From: Rhizobium sp. FKL33
GTDB lineage: Bacteria; Pseudomonadota; Alphaproteobacteria; Rhizobiales; Rhizobiaceae
DNA length: 64,000 nucleotides
Direction of reading: 5' to 3'
Assembly: GCF_005222915.1 (NCBI RefSeq)
Contig: NZ_STFX01000009.1
Span: 158,605-222,604 of the forward strand
Positions within the stretch are counted from its first letter, which is position 1. Every line of letters begins with the position of its first letter. Position numbers and translations under genes: made by a program. Under the pieces are notes generated by a model that did not search any database, had not been told where the DNA came from, and worked only from the letters and a program-made list of their open reading frames with translations. Positions 16,690 to 26,150 of this stretch are shown piece by piece.

Positions 16690-19646
16690 CCGCTTATCGT
16701 CTGTCTACCGGCGGTCTTGTGGATCGCTCCAAATCCGTCGGCTTCCGCTTCGACGGCGTCGCCTACAAGGGCTTCGAGGGCGATACGCTCGCCTCGGCGC
16801 TGATGGCCAATGACCAGTTGCTGCTCGGCCGCAGCTTCAAGTACCACCGCCCGCGCGGCGTGGTGACGGCGGGCGCCTCCGAGCCCAATGCGCTGGTGAC
16901 CATCGGCGAAGGCGGACGGATGGAGCCCAATGTCCGCGCCACCGTGGCCGAGCTTTACGAAGGCCTGTCCGCCGTCAGCCAGAACCGCTGGCCGTCGCTG
17001 AAATTCGACATCGGCAGCGTCAATTCGCTGCTCTCGCCCTTCCTGTCGGCGGGCTTCTATTACAAGACCTTCATGTGGCCGAAGAGCTTCTGGGAAAAGC
17101 TCTATGAGCCCTTCATCCGCAAGGCGGCGGGTCTCGGCAAATTGTCGATCGGCGAGCGCGATCCCGACAATTATGAAAAGAGCTGGGCGTTCTGCGATCT
17201 CCTGGTGATCGGCGCAGGGCCGACCGGCCTGATGGCGGCGCTCGCCGCCGGGCGCGCCGGCTTGCGGGTGGTGATCGCCGACGAAGGCGCCCGCATCGGC
17301 GGCTCGCTTCTCGCGTCGCGCAAATCCATCGGCGGCGAAAGCGCCGGCGAATTCGCCCAGACGGTTGCGGCCGAACTCGCAAGCCTTCCCAACGTTACCG
17401 TGCTGGAGCGCACCACCGTGTTCGGCTGGTTCGACGATATGGTGTTCGGCGCGGTCGAGCGGGTGCAGAAGCACGTCGCCCAGCCGCATGCCGATCGCGC
17501 CGTCGAACGCGTCTGGCGCATCGCCGCCAAGCGCGCGGTGCTCGCCTCGGGCGCTGAAGAACGGCCCCTGGTGTTCGGCGGCAATGATCTGCCGGGCGTC
17601 ATGACGGCGTCGGCCATGCGCACTTACGCCAACCGCTACGGCGTCGCCGCCGGCCGCAAGGTCGCGGTCTTCGCCAATGGCGCTTCGGGCTATGAAACCG
17701 CCCGCGATCTGGCCGACAAGGGCGTCGAGATCGCTGCGATCATCGACAGCCGCGTCGGCGCCGCCGACATCGCCCCCAACGGCGCCCGCGTCATCGCCGG
17801 CGCGCAGGTGGTCGACACATCGGGCAAGCTGCGCATCAAGGGCGCGACGGTCGAGCGCTCCGGCTATGTCGAAACCATCGCCTGCGACGCGCTGGCCATG
17901 TCCGGCGGCTGGAGCCCGATCATCCACCTGATGTGCCATCGCGGTCAGCGGCCGGTCTGGTCGGAAGAGAAGGCAGCCTTCCTCGCGCCGTCGCTCGCGG
18001 AACCCTTCTTCGCGGCTGGCGGCGCATCGGGTCTCGAAGGCCTCGGAGTCTGCCTCGCCGATGGCTGGAAAGCCGGCGCCGACGCAGCTGCGGCGCTCGG
18101 CTCATCCGCGCCCGCTTATGCCCAGCCCGAGATCGAGGGCGAGACGGTCGAAGGTTTCACGCCGCTCTGGTATGTGACCGGCTCCAAATCCAAGGCCTTC
18201 GTCGACTTCCAGAACGACGTGCATGTCGCCGATCTTGGTCTGGCGCTGCGCGAAGGCTATGGTCATGTCGAACACGCCAAACGCTACACCACCAACGGCA
18301 TGGCGACTGACCAGGGCAAGCTGTCGGGCGTCAACGCCGCCGCCATCCTCGCCGGCATGCAGGGCGTGACCCCGGCCCAGACCGGCACGACCACCTTCCG
18401 GCCCTTCTATACGCCGGTGACGTTCGGCGCGCTGGCGGGCGCGGCCCGTTTCGAGCACGCCCAGCCGATCCGCACCTCGCCCTTGCATGGCTGGGCGAAG
18501 AAGAACGGCGCCAAGATGGTCGAAGCGGGCCTCTGGTATCGCTCCGCCTGGTTCCCACGCGAAGGTGAAACGAGCTGGCGGCAGAGCTGCGACCGTGAAG
18601 TCACGACCGTGCGCGAAAAAGCTGGCGTCTGCGACGTCTCCACCCTCGGCAAGATCGAGGTGATGGGTTCCGACGCGGCAGAATTCCTCAACCGCATCTA
18701 TTCCAACGCCATGCTGAAACTGCCGGTCGGCAAGGCGCGCTACGGCATCATGTTGCGCGAAGACGGCATGGTCTATGACGACGGCACCGTCAGCCGCTTC
18801 GGAGAGAACCACTTTTTCATCACCACCACCACTGCCTATGCAGGCGAGGTGCTGACGCATATGGAATTCTTCCACCAGACGGTCTGGCCGGAGCTCGACG
18901 TTCGCTTCGTGACGGTCACCGATCAATGGGCGCAGATGTCCGTGGTCGGGCCGAAATCCCGCGAGATCCTGCAGGAACTGATCGTCGACGATCTCTCGGA
19001 CGCCGCTTTCCCCTTCATGACCGCGCGTGTGGTCAAGATGGTCGACGGCCCCGAAGCCCGGCTCTACCGCATCTCCTTTTCGGGTGAACTCGCCTATGAA
19101 CTGGGCGTGCCCGCAGGATACGGCGAAGCGGTCGCCGACGCTGTCATGGCGGCCGGCGCCAAGCATGAGATCTGCGCCTATGGCGTCGAAGCGCTCAACG
19201 TCATGCGCATTGAGAAAGGCCATGTCACCCATGCCGAACTCGATGGCCGCGTGACGGCCGACGATGTCGGCCTCGGCAAGCTGGTCTCAGTGCAGAAGCC
19301 GGATTTCGTCGGCAAGCGCCTGCTCGATCGCTATGGCATGAAGGCGGCGGATCGCCATCAGCTGGTCGGCCTTGTGCCCGTCGATCTCAAGGCGGAGTTC
19401 AAGTCCGGAGCGCATATCCTGAAGGTCGGCGCAACGCCGTCGACGGTCGCCGATCAGGGCTGGGTGTCGTCGGTCTGCTATTCGCCGGCGCTCGGCCATA
19501 TGATCGGGCTCGCCTTCGTCAAATCCGGACGCGAGCGGATGGGTGAGAAAGTCGTGGTGTGGGACAAGCTCCGCGGTCAGGAGACCGAGGCGGTGATCAG
19601 CTCCACCGTCTTCTTCGACCCCGAAAACAAGAAGCTGCACGCCTGA
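16686..19646 (+). CDS. soxA: Sarcosine oxidase alpha subunit
   Basis: Large 986-residue subunit. It begins with a ferredoxin-like region (GVAYKGFEGDTLASAL, then SFKYHRPRGV), continues with an NAD-binding Rossmann fold (LLVIGAGPTGLMAALAAGRA at about 176-195), and ends from about residue 610 with a GcvT-like folate-binding domain (SGELAYELGVP; GVEALNVMRIEKGH). The folate domain captures formaldehyde as methylene-tetrahydrofolate. It lies between soxD (4-base overlap) and soxG (10-base gap). Confidence 0.96.
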   Translation: MTAYRLSTGGLVDRSKSVGFRFDGVAYKGFEGDTLASALMANDQLLLGRSFKYHRPRGVVTAGASEPNALVTIGEGGRMEPNVRATVAELYEGLSAVSQNRWPSLKFDIGSVNSLLSPFLSAGFYYKTFMWPKSFWEKLYEPFIRKAAGLGKLSIGERDPDNYEKSWAFCDLLVIGAGPTGLMAALAAGRAGLRVVIADEGARIGGSLLASRKSIGGESAGEFAQTVAAELASLPNVTVLERTTVFGWFDDMVFGAVERVQKHVAQPHADRAVERVWRIAAKRAVLASGAEERPLVFGGNDLPGVMTASAMRTYANRYGVAAGRKVAVFANGASGYETARDLADKGVEIAAIIDSRVGAADIAPNGARVIAGAQVVDTSGKLRIKGATVERSGYVETIACDALAMSGGWSPIIHLMCHRGQRPVWSEEKAAFLAPSLAEPFFAAGGASGLEGLGVCLADGWKAGADAAAALGSSAPAYAQPEIEGETVEGFTPLWYVTGSKSKAFVDFQNDVHVADLGLALREGYGHVEHAKRYTTNGMATDQGKLSGVNAAAILAGMQGVTPAQTGTTTFRPFYTPVTFGALAGAARFEHAQPIRTSPLHGWAKKNGAKMVEAGLWYRSAWFPREGETSWRQSCDREVTTVREKAGVCDVSTLGKIEVMGSDAAEFLNRIYSNAMLKLPVGKARYGIMLREDGMVYDDGTVSRFGENHFFITTTTAYAGEVLTHMEFFHQTVWPELDVRFVTVTDQWAQMSVVGPKSREILQELIVDDLSDAAFPFMTARVVKMVDGPEARLYRISFSGELAYELGVPAGYGEAVADAVMAAGAKHEICAYGVEALNVMRIEKGHVTHAELDGRVTADDVGLGKLVSVQKPDFVGKRLLDRYGMKAADRHQLVGLVPVDLKAEFKSGAHILKVGATPSTVADQGWVSSVCYSPALGHMIGLAFVKSGRERMGEKVVVWDKLRGQETEAVISSTVFFDPENKKLHA

Positions 19647-19656
19647 GGAGGATCTC

Positions 19657-20187
19657 ATGACCTATCAATATCGTCATCCCCTGGCCGACGGCGCCGTGCA
19701 CGGCATCGAAATGCCGAACGCCAATCATCTGGAGCTGGTCGAAGGCGCCGGCATCTTCTCCGTCCTTGCTTTCAAAGGTCAGGCGGATGGTGTCGAGGCT
19801 GCACTCAAGGCGCAGCCGGGTCTGAGCCCGCGCAAAGTCGGCCCCGGCGAATGGCTGGTGACGACATCAGAACGGTCGGCAGGTCTCGGCGAGATCGCCG
19901 ACGCTATGGTCGTCGACCAGAGCCATGGCCGCACTCTTTTCCGGCTCAAGGGGCCGCAGGCGGTGCGCATCCTGATGAAGGGCGTCGGCGTCGACCTGCC
20001 GGGCGGCGCTTTGCCGATCGGAAAATCGGCGATGATGGCGTTCCAGCATCTGACTGTTAATCTGGCGCGCACCGGCGACGACGCTTTCGAGCTGATCGTG
20101 CTGCGCAGCTTCGCCGAAAGCCTCTATCACGATCTGCGGTTGGCGGGCCGGGAGTTCTCGCTCTCCTTTGCCGTTGCCGATCACTGA
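19657..20187 (+). CDS. soxG: Sarcosine oxidase gamma subunit
   Basis: The 176-residue last subunit of soxBDAG, related to the folate-binding YgfZ/GcvT fold. Typical segments are GEWLVTTS, VVDQSHGRTLFRLKGPQA and GDDAFELIVLRSFAESLYHDL. It is preceded by an AGGAGG ribosome-binding site and followed by a weak terminator shared with the convergent MFS gene. Confidence 0.93.
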   Translation: MTYQYRHPLADGAVHGIEMPNANHLELVEGAGIFSVLAFKGQADGVEAALKAQPGLSPRKVGPGEWLVTTSERSAGLGEIADAMVVDQSHGRTLFRLKGPQAVRILMKGVGVDLPGGALPIGKSAMMAFQHLTVNLARTGDDAFELIVLRSFAESLYHDLRLAGREFSLSFAVADH

Positions 20188-20213
20188 AGTCGGACGAGTT
20201 CTGCAGTATCAAA

Positions 20214-20241
20214 GGCCGGCTCTCGCGCCGGTCTTGCTTTT
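20214..20241 (+). terminator. Weak terminator after soxG
   Basis: A 7-base stem with one G-T pair (arms 20214-20220 and 20227-20233) and a T-rich tail (TTGCTTTTG). It lies between the convergent sox and MFS genes. Confidence 0.5.
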
Positions 20242-20244
20242 GCT

Positions 20245-21456
20245 TCATCCCGCTTTTGCGGCTTCAATCTTCGGGGCGCCGCTTTCGCCGAAACTTGTCC
20301 AGACGGTCGTCATCCCGGCCAACGCAAAGACGGTGATGGTCAGATAAAGCGGCAGCGGCGTGCCGTCCGCAAAGGCTCCGACGAGAAATGTGCCCAGAGC
20401 GCCGGCGCCGAAGCCGAGGGCTCCCATCAGCGCGGCGGCCGTTCCGGCGATGGCGCCATGCGCTTCCATGGCCATGGTGTTGCAAGACGGCATGATGGCG
20501 CCGAGCGAAGCGACCATCACGAAAAACAGCGCACAGACCACGGGCAGGCTGTGCAGGCCCGAGACTTGGCTGACGAGCAGCAAGGACGCCGACAGCGCAT
20601 AGAGCGAGGCTGCGGCTTTCACCACCTTCCGGGGGCCATAGGTCTTGAGGAGGCGAACCGAAACCTGCGCGCCAATGCCGAGGCCGATCGAATTGGCGGC
20701 GAAAACGACGGCGTAGGCGAGCGGCGACAGGCCGTAAACATCGATCAGCACAAAGGGCGAGCCGCCGATATAGGCGAAGAAGCCGCCCTGAACCAAGGCC
20801 AGCGCCCCCGCATAGGGAATGAAGGCCTTGCTTATGAGCAGATGGCCATACCATTTGGTCGCTTGGGAGAGTTTGGCGCTGGCGCGCAATTCGGCCATCC
20901 GCGTTTCGGGAAGCACTGTGGCGACCAGCACGCAGCAATAGACGGCGAAGATCGCCAGAACCGCAAAGATAACCCGCCAGTCGGCGATTTCGAGGATGAG
21001 ACTGCCGGCCAGCGGCGCAAGGATTGGGGCCACGCCCATCACCAGCACCACGATGCTCATCAGCTTGGCCGCTTCGTGTCCGGTATAGAGATCGCGGATG
21101 ATGGCGGCGCCGATCACCATGCCGATCGAGCCGCCGAGACCCTGGACGAAGCGCAGCGCGATCAACTGCTCCGCGCTGGCGGCGAACATGCAGCCCAGCG
21201 ACGCCAGCAGGTAAATGGCGATGGCGACGAAAATCACCGGCTTGCGGCCGACCTTGTCGGAGATCGGTCCATAAAACATCTGGCCGATGGTGAAACCCGC
21301 AAAAAAACTCATCACCGTCATTTGCAGATTGGCGCTGGTGGAGCCGAGATCGGCGGCCATGGCCGGCAAGGCGCCGAGATACATGTCCGTGCCCAGCGGG
21401 CCGGTCGCGCTCAGCGAGCCCAATACGATGGCGAGCGGCAGCATGGTCTTCTTCAA
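20245..21456 (-). CDS. Bcr/CflA-type MFS multidrug exporter
   Basis: A 403-residue proton antiporter with 12 predicted helices. MFS motif A appears as DKVGRKP after helix 2, and RFVQGLGGSIGMVIGAAIIRDL is the typical Bcr/CflA helix-4 region. I place the start at the TTG at 21456: a GGAGA site (21463-21467) lies six bases upstream, whereas the next ATG (21444) has none at suitable distance, and longer frames would run through the two operators at 21493-21540. It is divergently transcribed from a TetR regulator, which very likely represses it. It probably exports toxic compounds; substrate unknown. Confidence 0.9.
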   Translation of the reverse strand: MKKTMLPLAIVLGSLSATGPLGTDMYLGALPAMAADLGSTSANLQMTVMSFFAGFTIGQMFYGPISDKVGRKPVIFVAIAIYLLASLGCMFAASAEQLIALRFVQGLGGSIGMVIGAAIIRDLYTGHEAAKLMSIVVLVMGVAPILAPLAGSLILEIADWRVIFAVLAIFAVYCCVLVATVLPETRMAELRASAKLSQATKWYGHLLISKAFIPYAGALALVQGGFFAYIGGSPFVLIDVYGLSPLAYAVVFAANSIGLGIGAQVSVRLLKTYGPRKVVKAAASLYALSASLLLVSQVSGLHSLPVVCALFFVMVASLGAIMPSCNTMAMEAHGAIAGTAAALMGALGFGAGALGTFLVGAFADGTPLPLYLTITVFALAGMTTVWTSFGESGAPKIEAAKAG

Positions 21457-21492
21457 CGTCGGTCTCCGGAGCGGGGCTTGAACATGGGACTT

Positions 21493-21510
21493 GGAAACGA
21501 TATCGTTTCC
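21493..21510. promoter_or_regulatory. TetR-type operator 1
   Basis: Perfect 18-base palindrome (GGAAACGAT and its complement) in the gap between the MFS and tetR starts. Its 36-base distance from the MFS start puts it over that promoter. Confidence 0.85.
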
Positions 21511-21522
21511 TTTGGGTGGATA

Positions 21523-21540
21523 GGAAACGAATTCGTTTCC
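21523..21540. promoter_or_regulatory. TetR-type operator 2
   Basis: Second perfect 18-base palindrome, identical to operator 1 except for its two central bases. The centres are 30 bases apart, about three helical turns, so two repressor dimers can bind the same DNA face. It is 31 bases from the tetR start, consistent with autoregulation. Confidence 0.85.
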
Positions 21541-21571
21541 TTTAGTCAAGTGAAATTTCCGTGGAGGACCT

Positions 21572-22207
21572 ATGTCGGAACAGGGGAGGGCGGCGCGCGC
21601 GCCGGCCATGCCGGAGGCGGAAAGGGTCAGGTTGATCCTCGAGGCTGCCGAGAGCGTGTTCGCCGTGTCCGGCTATGGCGCAGCGACCATGGAGGAGATC
21701 GCCCGCGCCTGCGGCATGGCCAAGAAAACGCTGTATCGCTTCTTTCCCGACAAGGCCTCGGTATTCTCAGCCTTGATCGACACGCATGAAAGTCCGCGCC
21801 TGCCGTGGCAAACGGGCGAGGGCGAAGACCAGGACGAGGGCGAGGCGCTGCATCGCCTGCTGATGGACATGGGGCAATACATCCTCACGCCGCGACAGAT
21901 GCTGCTGACCAGACTGGTCATCGCGGAATCCGCGCAATATCCCGAGCTTGCCGCGCGCTTTCAGGAAGATTGCATCGCACGAACCGAGACCTATCTCGCC
22001 GATCGGCTCCGTCATCTCGCCCCGCGGCATGTCGAGCCGGACCTCCTGGCGGAGATGGTCGTTGGCGCGGTCATCGGCTCCGTTCAGATCAAGTCGCTGA
22101 TTTCCTCGCGGGATCGGAAGGTCGAGATGGAAGAACTTCGCCGGCATGCGCAGGCGACGATGGCTCTGTTGCTTGGCCCTCTGCTCGCCGCACAACCGGC
22201 GGCCTGA
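21572..22207 (+). CDS. TetR-family repressor of the adjacent MFS exporter
   Basis: A 211-residue regulator. The DNA-binding domain is at about residues 18-65: RLILEAAESVFAVSGYGAATMEEIARA then GMAKKTLYRFFPDKASVF, a canonical TetR helix-turn-helix. The rest is a helical ligand domain of the AefR type. It is transcribed away from the MFS gene across two matching palindromes, the classical arrangement for a self-regulated local drug-efflux repressor. An ATTTCCGTGGAGG site precedes the ATG. Confidence 0.92.
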   Translation: MSEQGRAARAPAMPEAERVRLILEAAESVFAVSGYGAATMEEIARACGMAKKTLYRFFPDKASVFSALIDTHESPRLPWQTGEGEDQDEGEALHRLLMDMGQYILTPRQMLLTRLVIAESAQYPELAARFQEDCIARTETYLADRLRHLAPRHVEPDLLAEMVVGAVIGSVQIKSLISSRDRKVEMEELRRHAQATMALLLGPLLAAQPAA

Positions 22208-22367
22208 CGCATTTTGGCGCAAATAGACAAATTGTTTTCGCCTGAGCGACAAGAAATGCGCATCTTCGGAAATAGTGTTTTGACTGTGAACTGAAGGCGG
22301 TTCCGGGCGTTGGCCGGCGGGTGACGCAGAAATGGAAAGCCTTTTCCAATCAATCGGTTATCTATAG

Positions 22368-22394
22368 CCGGGAGAGCGTGTCCGCTCTTTCCGG
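22368..22394 (+). promoter_or_regulatory. 5'-leader hairpin before the dimethylglycine-dehydrogenase-like gene
   Basis: Stem of six plus four pairs (AGAGCG/CGCTCT inside CCGG/CCGG) with a TGTC loop, just upstream of the GGAG site (22399-22402) and ATG (22410). It could influence translation initiation or mark the 3' side of a short leader. It lacks the conserved core of a glycine riboswitch. Confidence 0.35.
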
Positions 22395-22409
22395 GAGCGG
22401 AGCTATGCC

Positions 22410-24836
22410 ATGAAGAGCCATGCCAGGGTCGTCGTAATCGGCGGCGGCGTCGTCGGATGTTCGGTCCTCTATCACCTCACCAAATTCGGCTGGACCGATG
22501 TCGTCCTGCTGGAGCGGTCCGAACTGACCTCCGGCTCGACCTGGCACGCCGCCGGCGGCATGCACACGATCAATGGCGATCCGAACGTCGCCAAGCTGCA
22601 GAAATACACGGTCGAGCTCTATAAGGAGATTGAGGAATATTCCGGCCAGGACGTCGGCCTGCATATGACCTCGGGCCTGATGCTGGCCGCCACCAAGGAC
22701 CGCTTCGACTGGCTGAAGACGATCCAGGCCAAGGGTCGTTACGGCGGGCTGGACACCGAACTCTTGACGCCGCGCGAAGCGATGGAATTCATGCCGCTGA
22801 TGGATCCCGACCAGTTCGTCGGCGCTCTCTACGACCCGGTCGAGGGCCATCTCGACCCCTATGGCACTACGCATGCCTACGCCAAGTCGGCCAAGAAGAA
22901 TGGCGCCGAGATCTATCTGCACACCAAGGTCGAGGATCTCGTGCAGCGCGAGGACGGCGCCTGGCGCGTGATCACCGACAAGGGCGAGATCATCGCCGAA
23001 CATGTCGTCAACGCCGCCGGTCTCTGGGCGCGTGAAGTCGGCCGCATGGTGGGCCTCGAACTGCCCGTGCTCGCCATGGAGCATATGTATCTCATCACCG
23101 AAGACATGCCGGAAGTCGCCGAGTTCAACGCCGCCACCGGCAAGGAAATCGTCCATTGCGTCGATTTCGACGGCGAGATCTATATCCGCCAGGAGCGCGG
23201 CGGCATGCTGATGGGCACCTATGAGAAGGACTGCCGTCCGTGGTCGCCGATCACCACGCCGTGGAATTTCGGCCATGAACTGCTGGGCGAAGATCTCGAC
23301 CGCATCACCGGAGAATTGGAAGTCGGCTTCCGCCACTTCCCGGCCTTCAACAATGCCGGCATCCGCAAGGTCATCAACGGGCCCTTCACCTTCTCGCCGG
23401 ACGCCAATCCGCTGGTCGGCCCGATCCGCGGCCTCAAGAATTTCTGGTCGGCCTGCGCCGTCATGGCCGGCTTCAGCCAGGGCGGCGGCGTCGGCCTCGC
23501 GCTGGCCAACTGGATTATGAACGGCGATCCCGGCTTCGACGTCTTTGCGATGGACGTGTCGCGCTATGGCGACTACGCCACGATGGCCTATACCAACGCC
23601 AAGGTGCGCGAAGGCTATTCCCGCCGCTTCTCGATCCGCTTCCCCAATGAGGAGCTGCCGGCCGGTCGCCCCCTGCAGACCACGCCGATCTACGACCGGC
23701 TCACGGGCATGGGCGCGGTGTTCGGTCAGTATTACGGCCTCGAACAGCCGCTATGGTTCGCGCCCGCGGGCGTCGAGGACACGTTCTCCTGGCGCCGCTC
23801 GACCGATTTCGAGCATGTCGCCCGCGAAGTGAAGACCGTGCGCGAGAGCGTCGGCATGATGGAGACATCGGGCTTCGCCAAATACAAGATCACCGGCAAG
23901 GGCGCCCGCGCCTATCTCGACCGTCTGCTCGCCTGCCGCATCCCGGCGCTCGGCAAGATGACGCTCGCGCCGATGCTGAAGCATGACGGCAAGCTGATCG
24001 GCGACTTCACGCTGGCGACGATGGGCGAGGACGACTTCCTGCTGATCGGCTCCGGCGTCGCCGAGAACTATCACATGCGCTGGTTCGAGAGCCATCTGCC
24101 CGAGGACGGTTCGGTGCGTTTCGAAGCGATCGGCCTCGGCCTCGCGGGCCTAGCCATCGCAGGACCGAAGTCGCGCGAACTCATCGCCAAGCTCACCCAT
24201 CTCGACATGTCCACTGACGCCTTCCCGTTCATGGCGATCCGCAAGATGGATATCGGCATGGCGCCGGCCATTGTCGGCCGCGTCTCCTATACCGGCGACC
24301 TCGGCTACGAGATCTGGATGAAACCCGAATATCAGCGCTATATCTTCGAGAAGATCCTCGAAGCCGGCGAGGAATTCGGCATCGGCCTGTTCGGGCTGCG
24401 CGCGCTCAATTCGCTCCGGCTTGAGAAGGCCTATGGCAGCTGGTCGCGTGAATACCGTCCGCTCTACGGTCCTTACGAAGCCGAACTCGGCCGCTTCATC
24501 GCGCTCAAGAAGGACGTGGACTTCATCGGCAAGGCTGCGGCCGCCAGGGAGAAGGAAGAGGGCGGGACGCTCCGTCTGCGCACTTTCATCATCGAGGCTA
24601 AGGACGCCGACGTCGTTGGAGACGAGCCGATCTGGCACAAGGGGGAGGTCAAGGGCTGGGTCACCTCCGGCGGCTATGCGCATGGCCCGGGCCTGTCGGT
24701 CGCGGTCGGTTACGTTCCGAAGGAGATCGCCGACGACGCCGACGGATGGCAGATCGAACTGCTCGGCGACATGCTGCCGGCAAGGCTTCAGGCCGTTGCT
24801 CTCTTCGACGCCGACGGCGCGATCATGCGCGGCTGA
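22410..24836 (+). CDS. Dimethylglycine/sarcosine dehydrogenase-like flavoprotein with folate domain
   Basis: An 808-residue two-domain enzyme. Residues 6-400 are a DAO-type FAD domain: VVVIGGGVVGCSVLYHL at the start, and TSGSTWHAAGG (40-50) whose His46 corresponds to the histidine that covalently binds FAD in dimethylglycine dehydrogenase. From about residue 420 a GcvT-type folate domain follows (GYSRRFSIRFPNEELPAGR linker, then SGFAKYKITGKGA and GYEIWMKPEYQRY). It likely demethylates an N-methylated amino acid and passes the one-carbon unit to tetrahydrofolate. Single gene between terminators, functionally allied to soxBDAG nearby. Confidence 0.9.
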   Translation: MKSHARVVVIGGGVVGCSVLYHLTKFGWTDVVLLERSELTSGSTWHAAGGMHTINGDPNVAKLQKYTVELYKEIEEYSGQDVGLHMTSGLMLAATKDRFDWLKTIQAKGRYGGLDTELLTPREAMEFMPLMDPDQFVGALYDPVEGHLDPYGTTHAYAKSAKKNGAEIYLHTKVEDLVQREDGAWRVITDKGEIIAEHVVNAAGLWAREVGRMVGLELPVLAMEHMYLITEDMPEVAEFNAATGKEIVHCVDFDGEIYIRQERGGMLMGTYEKDCRPWSPITTPWNFGHELLGEDLDRITGELEVGFRHFPAFNNAGIRKVINGPFTFSPDANPLVGPIRGLKNFWSACAVMAGFSQGGGVGLALANWIMNGDPGFDVFAMDVSRYGDYATMAYTNAKVREGYSRRFSIRFPNEELPAGRPLQTTPIYDRLTGMGAVFGQYYGLEQPLWFAPAGVEDTFSWRRSTDFEHVAREVKTVRESVGMMETSGFAKYKITGKGARAYLDRLLACRIPALGKMTLAPMLKHDGKLIGDFTLATMGEDDFLLIGSGVAENYHMRWFESHLPEDGSVRFEAIGLGLAGLAIAGPKSRELIAKLTHLDMSTDAFPFMAIRKMDIGMAPAIVGRVSYTGDLGYEIWMKPEYQRYIFEKILEAGEEFGIGLFGLRALNSLRLEKAYGSWSREYRPLYGPYEAELGRFIALKKDVDFIGKAAAAREKEEGGTLRLRTFIIEAKDADVVGDEPIWHKGEVKGWVTSGGYAHGPGLSVAVGYVPKEIADDADGWQIELLGDMLPARLQAVALFDADGAIMRG

Positions 24837-24872
24837 GGCGGCGCTCCATCCTGAAACGAATTGTCCCGTTTT

Positions 24873-24902
24873 ATCGCCCGGCGACCATCTCCGCCGGGCG
24901 AT
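24873..24902 (+). terminator. Terminator of the dimethylglycine-dehydrogenase-like gene
   Basis: Perfect 11-base stem (ATCGCCCGGCG/CGCCGGGCGAT) with an 8-base loop, 36 bases past the stop. The following T run is short, but the stem is very stable. Confidence 0.75.
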
Positions 24903-25078
24903 TCGTATTTCGATCGGCGTCGCTGCGCTGAGCGCAACCTTGAATTTTGTTAAATTCGGCTGACCCTTGCGCTTTTTTACACGTCGACGGCGAAAATGCC
25001 GGTGAAGAGGCTGGAATGCGGCGCTTACTACGGTTGCAAAATGCGCCTAAAAAAACCTCAATATGCATAAATTGTGGT

Positions 25079-25093
25079 CAAATTCCGAATTTG
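25079..25093. promoter_or_regulatory. AT-rich dyad upstream of livH
   Basis: CAAATTC, one central base, GAATTTG: a perfect inverted repeat about 150 bases upstream of livH. The AT-rich character would suit an Lrp/AsnC-type or similar regulator of amino-acid uptake. The binder is not known. Confidence 0.4.
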
Positions 25094-25242
25094 AACCCGC
25101 GAGCTGCTGAAAACCGCACTTTGAGTCTTCACATTTCAAGCGAAAACGCTATGGGTTTTTGGAAAGGCCGTTCCACTCGCGGCCTTTCCTAAGAACAGAA
25201 GCAGCAGCGCTCCAACGACTGCATGCAGGGGAAAAGAGACGG

Positions 25243-26145
25243 ATGGAATATTTTATCCAGCAGCTCCTAAACGGGCTGACGCTTGGCTCTATCTATGGCC
25301 TCATCGCCATCGGCTACACCATGGTTTACGGCATTATCGGCATGGTCAATTTTGCCCATGGCGATATCTTCATGCTCGGCGGCTTCGTCGCGCTGATCGT
25401 GTTCCTGGTGTTGACCGGCGCGATCGCCGGCGTGCCGGTGGCTGTGGCCCTTCTCATCATGATCATCGTGGCCATGGCGGTCACCAGCCTGTGGAACTGG
25501 ACGATCGAAAAGATCGCCTATCGTCCGCTGCGCGGCTCGTTCCGGCTTGCGCCGCTGATCACCGCGATCGGCATGTCGATCCTGATCTCGAACTTCGTTC
25601 AGGTCACCCAGGGCCCGCGCAACAAGGCGATCCCGGGCATGATCACCGATGTCTACACATTCGGCGGCGTGTCGCTGTCGCTCAAGCAGATCGTCATCGT
25701 CATACTGACTGCGGTGCTGTTGACCGGCTTCTGGTATCTGGTCAATCACACTGCGCTCGGCCGCGCCCAGCGCGCCACCGAGCAAGACCGCAAGATGGCC
25801 GCTCTGCTCGGCATCAATGTCGACCGGACCATTTCGATCACCTTCGTGATGGGCGCGGCGCTCGCTGCGGTCGCCGGCGCGATGTATCTGATGTATTACG
25901 GCGTCATCTCCTTCGCCGACGGCTTCATTCCGGGGGTCAAGGCTTTCACGGCCGCGGTTCTCGGCGGCATCGGCTCGCTTCCGGGCGCGGTGCTGGGCGG
26001 ATTGCTGATCGGTCTCATCGAATCCCTGTGGTCGGCCTATTTCAGCATCGACTACAAGGACGTTGCGACCTTCTCGATCCTCGCCATCGTGCTGATCTTC
26101 AAGCCGTCTGGCCTGATGGGTCGTCCTGAAGTCGAAAAGGTCTGA
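25243..26145 (+). CDS. livH: Branched-chain amino acid ABC permease LivH
   Basis: Inner-membrane permease, 300 residues and about eight helices, of the HAAT family. It begins [20 protein letters not shown], the standard LivH opening, then [18 protein letters not shown]. The EAA-like cytoplasmic loop appears as [19 protein letters not shown]. The ATG at 25243 follows GAGACGG; an upstream in-frame start at 25159 is unlikely. livM starts 5 bases after its stop. Confidence 0.95.
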   Translation: MEYFIQQLLNGLTLGSIYGLIAIGYTMVYGIIGMVNFAHGDIFMLGGFVALIVFLVLTGAIAGVPVAVALLIMIIVAMAVTSLWNWTIEKIAYRPLRGSFRLAPLITAIGMSILISNFVQVTQGPRNKAIPGMITDVYTFGGVSLSLKQIVIVILTAVLLTGFWYLVNHTALGRAQRATEQDRKMAALLGINVDRTISITFVMGAALAAVAGAMYLMYYGVISFADGFIPGVKAFTAAVLGGIGSLPGAVLGGLLIGLIESLWSAYFSIDYKDVATFSILAIVLIFKPSGLMGRPEVEKV

Positions 26146-26150
26146 CATCC

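Larger units (their letters stand above)
24837..25242. other. Leader region of the liv operon
   Basis: About 400 bases that become AT-rich after a terminator at 24873-24902. It includes a perfect 15-base dyad CAAATTC-C-GAATTTG (25079-25093) and the 8-base palindrome TATGCATA shortly before it, possible Lrp/AsnC- or other regulator sites. No gene is evident. The promoter of livHMGF should lie here. Confidence 0.55.

Noticed and set aside
20245-21609. Longer 454-codon form of the MFS exporter
   Set aside because: The extra N-terminus would be encoded by the operator palindromes and is not membrane-like.
22368-22394. Glycine riboswitch before the dimethylglycine-dehydrogenase-like gene
   Set aside because: The leader contains GGGAGAG as such riboswitches do, but lacks the conserved CCGAAGG-type core and second helix; only a simple hairpin is supported.
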